Assembly: GCA_050014815.1 (NCBI GenBank)
Contig: JBEKCP010000328.1
Coordinates: 1 to 7,002, forward strand
Length of the DNA: 7,002 nucleotides
From: JBEKCP01 sp050014815
GTDB taxonomy: Bacteria; Planctomycetota; Planctomycetia; Pirellulales; Thermoguttaceae
Direction of reading: 5' to 3'
Within the stretch, counting starts at the first letter, position 1. The number at the start of each line of letters is the position of its first letter. Position numbers and translations under genes: made by a program. Below the pieces are notes generated by a model. The model did no database searches. It was not told the DNA's origin and was given only the letters and a program-made list of their open reading frames with translations. Below, piece by piece: positions 1 to 4,238 of this stretch.

Positions 1-235
1 GTTCGCCATGCGTGAGGACGGCATCGCCGGTCCGTGGCCACCGGCCGGCGTGTTTTCCCGCGATCTTGGGCGGGATGGGTCCTCGGGCATGGGGGAGAAG
101 GGAATCTGCCCGACTGCGAAATGCGGAAGAACGTCGCCGCCTTCGCCGGCGAGTCGGCCGCAGGCACTTCACCTCACACGGGTCCACGGACGTACCTGAG
201 GTGAGTGCGTTTTCCAGCTCGAATCCGCATCTCAG
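1..235. other. Noncoding stretch with no recognisable gene
   Basis: I see no gene that can be supported here. The open frames are Arg/Pro/Gly-rich out-of-frame readings typical of high-G+C DNA and have no recognisable domain. A short stem (GCCGGT at 26-31 with ACCGGC at 40-45) is followed seven bases later by only four T residues. It could be the remains of a terminator for a gene ending just left of the window, but this is weak. The stretch is probably the intergenic space between an unseen upstream gene and rnpB. Confidence 0.4.
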
Positions 236-304
236 GACACTAGCCCGAAGCGCAAGCGAGGGGGCGACAAGGAGTTCCCCTCGCTTGCGCGTCGGGCTAG
301 TGTC
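236..304. repeat. Long palindromic intergenic repeat (TAGCCCGA type)
   Basis: The arm at 236-263 and the arm at 277-304 are reverse complements over 28 bases with one mismatch (A at 250 against the arm consensus C). They are separated by a 13-base loop. The core reads TAGCCCGA-GCGCAAGCGAGG in both arms. From memory, repeats with this core are scattered between genes in planctomycete genomes; only one copy lies in this window. As RNA it would fold into a very stable hairpin. It has no T tract, so a terminator role is not supported by sequence. It sits about 80 bases upstream of the mature 5' end of RNase P RNA. Confidence 0.75.
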
Positions 305-371
305 GGGCGACCTCTGCCCGGATGTCCTGCCCATCAATAATCCGCCCCTGGCCGCCGGGCCCCGGCTGCCG

Positions 372-377
372 TATCCT
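372..377 (+). promoter_or_regulatory. Possible -10 element of rnpB
   Basis: TATCCT lies seven to eight bases before the first base of the RNase P RNA P1 helix (385), the right distance for transcription to start at or next to the mature 5' end. No good -35 hexamer is visible 16-18 bases upstream; the closest is TGGCCG at 349-354. The assignment therefore rests on position more than on sequence. Confidence 0.35.
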
Positions 378-384
378 TAGACTT

Positions 385-829
385 GGCTCGGAGTGGACCG
401 GATGGTCGCTCGCCTGGCCTCTGGGCCGGCGAGAGGAAAGTCCGGGCTCCGCAGGACACGGTGATGGGTAACACCCACCGGCCGCAAGGCCAGGGAAAGT
501 GCAACAGAAAGCAGACCGCCTCGGGGGTGTAATCACCCCAGTGGTGTACCAACCCCCAAGGTAAGGGTGAAACGGCGAGGTAAGAGCTCACCAGCGGGTC
601 GGGTGACCGGCCCGGCTAGGCAAACCCCACCGGGAGCAAGGTCAAACAGGGGGCACACTCCGGCGGGCCAACTCGTTGGTCTGCCGCCGGGGCGGACTGG
701 TCCGGTCCGCTATCGACCTCCGGGTAGACCGCTGGAGAGGCCGAGCAATTGGCCTCCTAGAGAAATGATCATCGCCCGGCCCTTCCGGGGCCGCGGCACA
801 GAACCCGGCTTACAGGTCCACTCCGAGCC
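385..829 (+). ncRNA. rnpB: RNase P RNA (bacterial type A)
   Basis: This is the catalytic RNA of RNase P, which cuts the 5' leader from precursor tRNAs. The ends (385-399 and 815-829) are perfect 15-base reverse complements, forming P1. All universal conserved blocks are present in order: GAGGAAAGTCCGGGCTCC at 433-450, ACAGAAA near 504-510, AAGGTAAGGGTGAAA near 558-572, GGCTAGGCAAACCCCAC at 614-630, GAGCAAGGTCAAA near 633-645, AGAGAAATGATCATC at 759-773, and ACAGAACCCGGCTTACAGG near 798-816. GGGTAG at 722-727 corresponds to the L15 element that pairs with the CCA end of tRNA. At about 445 bases it is longer than the E. coli RNA (377). Part of the excess is an added two-hairpin region at about 661-710, and the hairpin at about 774-797 before ACAGAACCC is also enlarged. 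The outermost P1 base pairs set the boundaries, so each end could be off by a few bases. Confidence 0.97.
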
Positions 830-836
830 GCTTCTT

Positions 837-875
837 CCGCGGATCGGGCACCATGCGTAGCATGGTCGTCCGCGG
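837..875 (+). terminator. Two-tier stem-loop after rnpB, possible terminator
   Basis: CCGCGGA (837-843) pairs with TCCGCGG (869-875), and inside it ACCATGC (850-856) pairs with GCATGGT (860-866) around a three-base GTA loop. The structure begins eight bases after the P1 helix of RNase P RNA and ends 22 bases short of the stop codon of the convergent RHH gene, so it could serve both directions. A T-rich piece (CGTTTTA, 893-899) is too far away for a classical intrinsic terminator. It may act with other factors or be a processing signal. Confidence 0.4.
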
Positions 876-896
876 CCACTGTCTTCGCCTATCGTT

Positions 897-1313
897 TTAC
901 TGCACGACCGGGACCATTTGGTGGTCGATGAGCTGGAGCAGTTTCGAGATGCAGAGCTTGTTCATGCTCGTCTGATGCTGGTGGGCCTCGGCCTGGAGCG
1001 ATTCGTGCATGCTCTTGGGGATTCGGACCGTGATGACCCTGGTGATTTCCTCCTCGGGGGCCGGCGCCGCGGTCTTTCGACGCAGCTCCGTGAGCATCCG
1101 CTGGATCTCTTGGTAGGCCGGCGTCTCTTTGAACTCGGCCAGTGCCTCCAGCGTGGGACAGATCCGGGGGATCAGACCGTTGCGGCCGAAGACCTCGCGA
1201 TAGAAGCTGACCCAGTCGGGGTGGCCGCGGTACAGGGTTTCCGCCTCCCTCTGGATTGCCTCGTGCGTCTCTGGGGCAGGGTTCTCGGGCGTAGTGGGGG
1301 TGATTGCTCTCAC
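897..1313 (-). CDS. Ribbon-helix-helix domain protein (HicB/Arc-like), orphan
   Basis: This is a 138-residue protein, probably a DNA-binding regulator. The C-terminal part (about residues 89-127) reads as a ribbon-helix-helix domain. A beta strand (TRVITVRIP, 91-99) that would contact DNA in the dimer is followed by two helices with the pattern ESLQAEAHQHQTSMNKLCISKLL, like antitoxins of the HicB/Arc class. The N-terminal 75 residues form a separate acidic, probably helical region (around PDWVSFYREVFG, 32-43) that I do not recognise. I chose the GTG at 1311-1313 because GGAGG precedes it by eight bases. An ATG 33 codons upstream (1412) has no ribosome site and adds residues without domain character. 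No toxin gene lies next to it: downstream is rnpB on the other strand, and upstream is a long gene-free region with operator-like repeats. It may regulate itself. The RHH call is by pattern; the targets are unknown. Confidence 0.82.
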   Translation of the reverse strand: MRAITPTTPENPAPETHEAIQREAETLYRGHPDWVSFYREVFGRNGLIPRICPTLEALAEFKETPAYQEIQRMLTELRRKTAAPAPEEEITRVITVRIPKSMHESLQAEAHQHQTSMNKLCISKLLQLIDHQMVPVVQ

Positions 1314-1318
1314 CGGAC

Positions 1319-1325
1319 GAACCTC
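1319..1325 (-). promoter_or_regulatory. Ribosome binding site that decides the GTG start of the RHH gene
   Basis: On the minus strand CACGGAGG is followed by eight bases and then GTG. It is one of the few clear Shine-Dalgarno sequences in this window. It favours the GTG at 1311-1313 over the longer reading from the ATG at 1412. Confidence 0.6.
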
Positions 1326-1380
1326 CGTGAAAAAAGTGGGCCGATTGGTCGATACTGAACATGGCCCTGGGGCCAGTTCC

Positions 1381-1409
1381 CTTTGGGTGCCCAATTGTGT
1401 GGCCCAAAG
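1381..1409. promoter_or_regulatory. Interrupted inverted repeat CTTTGGG-N15-CCCAAAG
   Basis: CTTTGGG (1381-1387) and CCCAAAG (1403-1409) are perfect reverse complements around a 15-base centre that contains CAATTG. It lies about 70 bases upstream of the RHH start, where a repressor or activator site would be expected. No family of regulator can be named from the sequence. Confidence 0.35.
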
Positions 1410-1441
1410 CAAACCGGCCCTTCGTCCGGATGACGCGTACT

Positions 1442-1486
1442 GTGCAAGGTGTTGCCGTGCAAGCAGTTATATCACTGCTTGCACGG
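1442..1486. promoter_or_regulatory. GTGCAAG cluster with a perfect 13-bp palindrome, probable operator
   Basis: CCGTGCAAGCAGT (1455-1467) and ACTGCTTGCACGG (1474-1486) are perfect 13-base reverse complements separated by TATATC. A third copy of the heptamer GTGCAAG stands at 1442-1448, exactly 15 bases before the copy at 1457, so the motif occurs three times in 43 bases. There is no T tract, which argues against a terminator. The site is about 130-170 bases upstream of the RHH start. Read on the minus strand, the middle heptamer gives TTGCAC, 17 bases from TACGCG (1439-1434), a weak candidate promoter that such an operator would cover. RHH proteins often bind arrays of this kind; that this one does is inference. 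Confidence 0.55.
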
Positions 1487-1635
1487 TCCCGCCCGGGGAT
1501 GGCCCTTGACTTTTCTTCGCAAGACGGCATCTCGCCGGCGATGGCCGCAGCGGGAATTCTCTTGACGGCCGGCCTCGATCTGACCGTGGCGTACACCTGA
1601 CAGTTTTTTATTCGGGATCATCGTTTTTGCCGGCC

Positions 1636-1670
1636 GGACACTTGACTTTGTCTTGTTTCCTCAAGTGTCC
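1636..1670. promoter_or_regulatory. Perfect inverted repeat GGACACTTGA-N15-TCAAGTGTCC
   Basis: The 10-base arms at 1636-1645 and 1661-1670 are exact reverse complements with a pyrimidine-rich 15-base spacer. It lies about 37 bases upstream of the -35 box of the kinase promoter. That is a plausible place for an activator site, although it would also fold as a hairpin. The regulator is unknown. Confidence 0.4.
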
Positions 1671-1706
1671 AACTCGATTTACGCCCGGCCGAGCTCGGCC
1701 GCAACC

Positions 1707-1735
1707 TTGACGAAAGGGCCGACGCCGGGTAAACT
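1707..1735 (+). promoter_or_regulatory. Sigma70-like promoter of the kinase gene
   Basis: TTGACG (1707-1712) and TAAACT (1730-1735) are separated by 17 bases. Transcription would start near 1742, giving an untranslated leader of about 180 bases before the kinase ATG. The leader holds a perfect 8-bp GC hairpin (GCCGGGCA 1810-1817 with TGCCCGGC 1834-1841) and matches no riboswitch I know. Confidence 0.55.
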
Positions 1736-1922
1736 AGATGTTCTTGGAACACAGGCATTTCGGTGTTTTTTCGGGCGTTCGCCCTGTAGTTCGCACCTGT
1801 CTGGCCCCAGCCGGGCACTTTGTTTGCCTGGCTTGCCCGGCGGCAAGGGATCTGCACCGTACGCGGGGAGTAGTGATACGTTTCCGAAGGCGAAATATCG
1901 CATTTCAGCCCGCAAAAACTAT

Positions 1923-3236
1923 ATGAGCGATTCGACCTTGACTCCACCAGAGGCGGGGCCCCAGGGACCATCCGGTAACGGCGATTCGGGCTCGCACTCC
2001 TCCGCGAGCGGAGCCAATGTAATCGTCCGCGATGACCAGCCGACGGTGGTTACCCACCGCGCGCCTCTGGAGAGGGGATCGGTCTCGGACTCGGCCGCCC
2101 GGATCCTTCAGGGGCGAATCCTTCCCGGCGACCGGCTGGGGCACTTCGAGCTGGTCCAGTATGTGGGCGGCGGGGGGATGGGCCGCGTCTTCCGCGCCCT
2201 CGATCCCCGCCTTGCCCGAACGGTGGCCGTGAAAGTGCTCTCCCCCGAGCAGTCGGCCGACAACGAGACCTTGCTGCGTTTCCAGAACGAGGCGCAGTCG
2301 GCGGCGCGGCTCGATCACGACAATATCGCCCGGGTGTATTACGTGGGCGAAGATCGGGGACTGCACTACATCGTGATGGAGTTCATCGAGGGGGTGAACG
2401 TCCGGCACCTTGTCGACACGCGGGGGCCGCTCCCGCTGGCCGAGGCAGTCAGTTACGCCCTTCAAGTGGCCGACGCGCTGACCCATGCCGCCAGCCGCAA
2501 CGTGGTCCATCGCGACATCAAGCCGTCGAACCTGCTGATCACCCCTGAAGGCCAGGCGAAACTGATCGACATGGGGTTGGCCCGGCTCCGCGAGACGGAC
2601 GCGGCGGCGGCCGACCTGACGGCCAGCGGCGTGACGCTGGGCACCTTCGACTATATCTCGCCGGAGCAGGCCCGCGACCCCCGCAACGCCGACGTCCGCA
2701 GCGACATCTATTCACTCGGCTGCACGCTCTTCTACATGCTGGCCGGCCGGCCGCCGTTCTTGGGCGGGACCATGCTCCAGAAGCTATTGCAACACCAGGG
2801 CGATCAGCCGCCGGATGTCCGCCAGTTCCGGCCGGAACTGCCGGAAGAGGTCTCGCGAATCCTCCGCAAGATGCTGGCGAAGGACCCGCGGCATCGCCAT
2901 CAGGCGCCGGCCGAGTTGGTCGGCGATCTGCTGGCGCTGGTCAAGTCCGCCGGGTTGCGGCGAATGGCATCCGGGGGCCGGCCCTGGGGCGCGGCGGGCC
3001 AGACGGTCCCATTTCTGCACCGCCATCTCCCCTGGATCGTCTCGCTGGTGGCGCTGGTGGCGATCGTCGCCGCCCTGGACGTCTTTTGGTCCCGCCCCGG
3101 CCCCCAGGACAGCCTGGAGCCGGTCATTCCGGCGATCGAAGTCCGGGAGGGGCAGAAAGAGGGTGAGAAGAGTGAGAAGGGCGAGAAAAGTGAGAAGGGC
3201 GAGAAGGGGACCTCGCCAGTCGATACTCCGCGTTGA
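1923..3236 (+). CDS. Membrane-anchored Ser/Thr protein kinase (Pkn/Hanks type)
   Basis: This 437-residue bacterial eukaryotic-like kinase would phosphorylate Ser/Thr on proteins in the cytoplasm. A disordered Gly/Ser-rich start (1-55) precedes the kinase domain (about 74-340). The glycine loop is VGGGGMGRV (81-89), the ATP lysine is K104 in AVKVL, the helix-C glutamate is probably E123, the catalytic loop is HRDIKPSN (196-203), the metal motif is DMG (216-218) instead of DFG, the P+1 region is ISPEQA (245-250), and the F-helix aspartate is D261 in DIYSLG. All catalytic residues are present, so it should be active. One membrane helix (about 370-388) leads to a short tail (about 390-437) made largely of five GEK/SEK tripeptides. 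No WD40, TPR or PASTA sensor is attached. I chose the ATG at 1923. Upstream in-frame codons to 1653 look noncoding and would run back through the promoter. There is no clear Shine-Dalgarno. The substrate cannot be told from context. Confidence 0.95.
   Translation: MSDSTLTPPEAGPQGPSGNGDSGSHSSASGANVIVRDDQPTVVTHRAPLERGSVSDSAARILQGRILPGDRLGHFELVQYVGGGGMGRVFRALDPRLARTVAVKVLSPEQSADNETLLRFQNEAQSAARLDHDNIARVYYVGEDRGLHYIVMEFIEGVNVRHLVDTRGPLPLAEAVSYALQVADALTHAASRNVVHRDIKPSNLLITPEGQAKLIDMGLARLRETDAAAADLTASGVTLGTFDYISPEQARDPRNADVRSDIYSLGCTLFYMLAGRPPFLGGTMLQKLLQHQGDQPPDVRQFRPELPEEVSRILRKMLAKDPRHRHQAPAELVGDLLALVKSAGLRRMASGGRPWGAAGQTVPFLHRHLPWIVSLVALVAIVAALDVFWSRPGPQDSLEPVIPAIEVREGQKEGEKSEKGEKSEKGEKGTSPVDTPR
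3163..3207 (+). repeat. Five 9-base repeats in the kinase tail
   Basis: Five contiguous copies of a G(T/C)GAGAAGG-like unit (3163-3171, 3172-3180, 3181-3189, 3190-3198, 3199-3207) encode the charged tripeptides GEK, SEK, GEK, SEK, GEK (residues 414-428). The higher-order unit is 18 bases. Purine-rich repeats like this change copy number easily, so the tail length probably varies between strains. Confidence 0.8.
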
Positions 3237-3262
3237 CACCTTCCGGCCCGCGAAGGTACGAT
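3233..3262 (+). promoter_or_regulatory. Promoter of tRNA-Val overlapping the kinase stop codon
   Basis: A perfect TTGACA (3233-3238) lies 18 bases before TACGAT (3257-3262). Initiation near 3269 would leave a leader of about 26 bases before the tRNA. The -35 box contains the TGA stop of the kinase gene (3234-3236). The spacer carries a 6-bp inverted repeat (ACCTTC 3238-3243 with GAAGGT 3252-3257). Confidence 0.65.
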
Positions 3263-3294
3263 CTCTTCTTGGTGCTCTGTCTGACAGCGCACTC

Positions 3295-3368
3295 GGGCGA
3301 TTAGCTCAGTTGGTTAGAGCGCTGCCCTTACAAGGCAGAGGTCGTCAGTCCGAGTCTGACATCGCCCA
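3295..3368 (+). tRNA. tRNA-Val (anticodon TAC)
   Basis: A full cloverleaf can be drawn. The acceptor stem is GGGCGAT (3295-3301) with ATCGCCC (3361-3367), and the discriminator is A at 3368. The D stem is GCTC/GAGC with a GG-containing loop. The anticodon stem is CTGCC/GGCAG with loop CTTACAA and anticodon TAC (3329-3331), reading GUA and, through modification, other valine codons. The T stem is GTCAG (3344-3348) with CTGAC (3356-3360). The CCA end is not encoded (ACTGAA follows), so it must be added by the nucleotidyltransferase. The T loop is TCCGAGT, with C rather than the near-universal U at position 55. A stem (CCCGAC 3374-3379 with GTCGGG 3401-3406) follows but has no T run. The gene has its own promoter. 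Confidence 0.96.
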
Positions 3369-3408
3369 CTGAACCCGACATGCCCGGCATTGTACGGCCC
3401 GTCGGGAG

Positions 3409-3437
3409 TTGACGGAATAGACGGGTCCCCCTATAGT
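3409..3437 (+). promoter_or_regulatory. Sigma70-like promoter of the ACT-domain gene
   Basis: TTGACG (3409-3414) and TATAGT (3432-3437) are 17 bases apart. The start point would be near 3444, about 33 bases before the ATG at 3477. This argues against the longer open frame that begins at 3390, because its first codons would be the promoter itself. Confidence 0.65.
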
Positions 3438-3476
3438 GAAGTGCCGTGGCGGCCTGCTGGCGTCTGGGACGGGGGT

Positions 3477-3983
3477 ATGCTCATGGGGTCCGGCGAGGGA
3501 GCGGGGACGGGGTTTGCGACGAGCCGCGGGCGGAATTATCCCGCCATCCGGCAGTTCACCGTCTTCCTGGAGAATCGGGTCGGGCAGCTCCTGGAAGTGG
3601 TCCGCCGTTTCGAGGGCACGAAGGTCCGGATCGTGGCCCTCTCGGTCTCCGACGCGGGGGAGTGTGCGTTCGTGCGTTTCCTCCTGAGCCACCCGGAGGA
3701 GGGTCGCGAGATCCTTGAGCGGGCGGGCCTGGCGATCATCGAGAGCGACCTGATCGGCATCGACCTGCCGGAGGGCCCGCACGCCCTGTTGCGGATCTGC
3801 ACGGCCCTGTTGCAGGCCGAGGTGAACATCATCCAGGCATACCCCCTTCTGGTGCGTCCCCGCGGCCGGGCGGCGGTGGCCCTGATGGTCGACAATATCG
3901 AGATGGGGTTAGAAACGCTGACCTCTAAAGGGTTTACGATGATAACCGACGCCGACCTTCAGGAGCCGGAGGGAGAGGCGTAG
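3477..3983 (+). CDS. Small double-ACT-domain protein
   Basis: This 168-residue soluble protein seems to consist of two ACT-type ligand-binding folds in a row and nothing else. The first runs from about residue 24 (RQFTVFLENRVGQLLEVV, which has the beta strand and the N-R-x-G-Q-L turn typical of ACT) to about 88. The second runs from about 92 to 150, with HALLRICTALLQAEVNIIQAY as its helix and AVALMVDN as its return strand. ACT domains bind amino acids or similar small molecules and usually regulate an attached or partner enzyme. No catalytic domain is present here, so it may act in trans. Stand-alone proteins of this type are known in planctomycetes and have been labelled by likeness to the acetolactate synthase regulatory subunit; I do not make that assignment. 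ATG at 3477 follows a G-rich stretch, and ATG at 3483 is an equally good start. It forms a single-gene unit with its own promoter. Confidence 0.82.
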   Translation: MLMGSGEGAGTGFATSRGRNYPAIRQFTVFLENRVGQLLEVVRRFEGTKVRIVALSVSDAGECAFVRFLLSHPEEGREILERAGLAIIESDLIGIDLPEGPHALLRICTALLQAEVNIIQAYPLLVRPRGRAAVALMVDNIEMGLETLTSKGFTMITDADLQEPEGEA

Positions 3984-3990
3984 GCGGGAC

Positions 3991-4134
3991 AGGGATTGGG
4001 GATTAGGGATTAGGCCGGACATTGCAAATTGCAAATTGCAAATTGAAGATTGGAAATTTGAGATTTGCAATTTGCAATTGCCAATTTGCAATAGTTCATT
4101 CTTCCGCCCTCCGCCCTCCACCTTCCGCCTTCCT
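3991..4134. repeat. Composite intergenic repeat: purine, A+T-rich and pyrimidine tracts
   Basis: Three simple blocks follow one another. Bases 3991-4013 hold repeated GGGATTAG/GGATTGGG units. Bases 4020-4093 are A+T-rich with three TTGCAAA units in a row on the left and TTTGCAA units on the right, so the two halves form an imperfect inverted repeat around GGAAATTTGAG. Bases 4101-4134 hold CTTCCGCC/CTCCGCCC pyrimidine units. The A+T content contrasts sharply with the surrounding GC-rich genes. From memory, blocks of this kind recur between genes in planctomycete and related genomes; this cannot be verified here. No CRISPR-like spacing exists. Confidence 0.75.
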
Positions 4135-4147
4135 TTGCGGCCCACCG

Positions 4148-4176
4148 TTGCCCGGAGTCCGCCGGGTCGTTATCAT
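4148..4176 (+). promoter_or_regulatory. Sigma70-like promoter of the protease-tsaD operon
   Basis: TTGCCC (4148-4153) and TATCAT (4171-4176) are separated by 17 bases. The start would be near 4183, about 55 bases before the ATG at 4239. It lies directly after the composite repeat and is the only good promoter visible before the two overlapping genes. Confidence 0.5.
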
Positions 4177-4238
4177 TGAATTAAGGTCTTTTGTCCTCGG
4201 AACTTCCATATTGGGAAGAGGCATCCCCCTCTCGAAGC

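Larger units (their letters stand above)
1314..1706. other. Gene-free divergent region with operator-like repeats
   Basis: The divergent spacer between the RHH gene and the kinase shows no convincing gene on either strand. Open frames here are shadows or composition artefacts. What it does hold is three separate inverted repeats (1381-1409, 1455-1486, 1636-1670), listed individually. Its local composition is more A/T-mixed than the flanking genes, with short T runs near 1604-1610 and 1623-1628. This fits a regulatory region. Confidence 0.55.

Noticed and set aside
12..380. 122-residue open frame on the + strand before rnpB
   Set aside because: It runs through the palindromic repeat, has no domain character, and its composition (Arg, Ser, Pro, Gly) is that of random GC-rich frames.
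567..860. 97-residue open frame inside the RNase P RNA
   Set aside because: The DNA is fully explained by conserved RNase P RNA blocks and helices.
1455..1486. Intrinsic terminator at the 13-bp palindrome
   Set aside because: No T run follows on either strand, and the additional heptamer at 1442 suits a protein-binding site better.
889..1596. 235-residue minus-strand frame overlapping the RHH gene
   Set aside because: It is a shifted reading rich in Gly/Arg/Pro/His. The other frame gives a ribbon-helix-helix domain and has a good ribosome binding site.
1753..1788. Terminator at the T-run plus GGGCGTTCGCCC hairpin in the kinase leader
   Set aside because: The T run comes before the hairpin on the + strand, and the minus strand gives A residues after it, so neither direction has the required order.
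1653..1922. Upstream extension of the kinase by 90 residues
   Set aside because: It would include the TTGACG-N17-TAAACT promoter. The extra residues are Cys/Pro/Ser-rich with no domain and no export signal that would make sense before a cytoplasmic kinase.
1738..1926. 62-residue upstream frame ending in ATGA overlap with the kinase start
   Set aside because: Its ATG lies before the predicted transcription start (about 1742), it has no ribosome site, and its sequence has no recognisable feature. The overlap is probably chance.
3390..3476. Longer N terminus for the ACT-domain protein
   Set aside because: The added codons are the -35 and -10 boxes of a good promoter, so they would not be in the mRNA.
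4020..4093. CRISPR array in the repeated TTGCAAATT region
   Set aside because: The repeats are 7-8 bases and contiguous, with no spacers of regular length and no cas genes in view.
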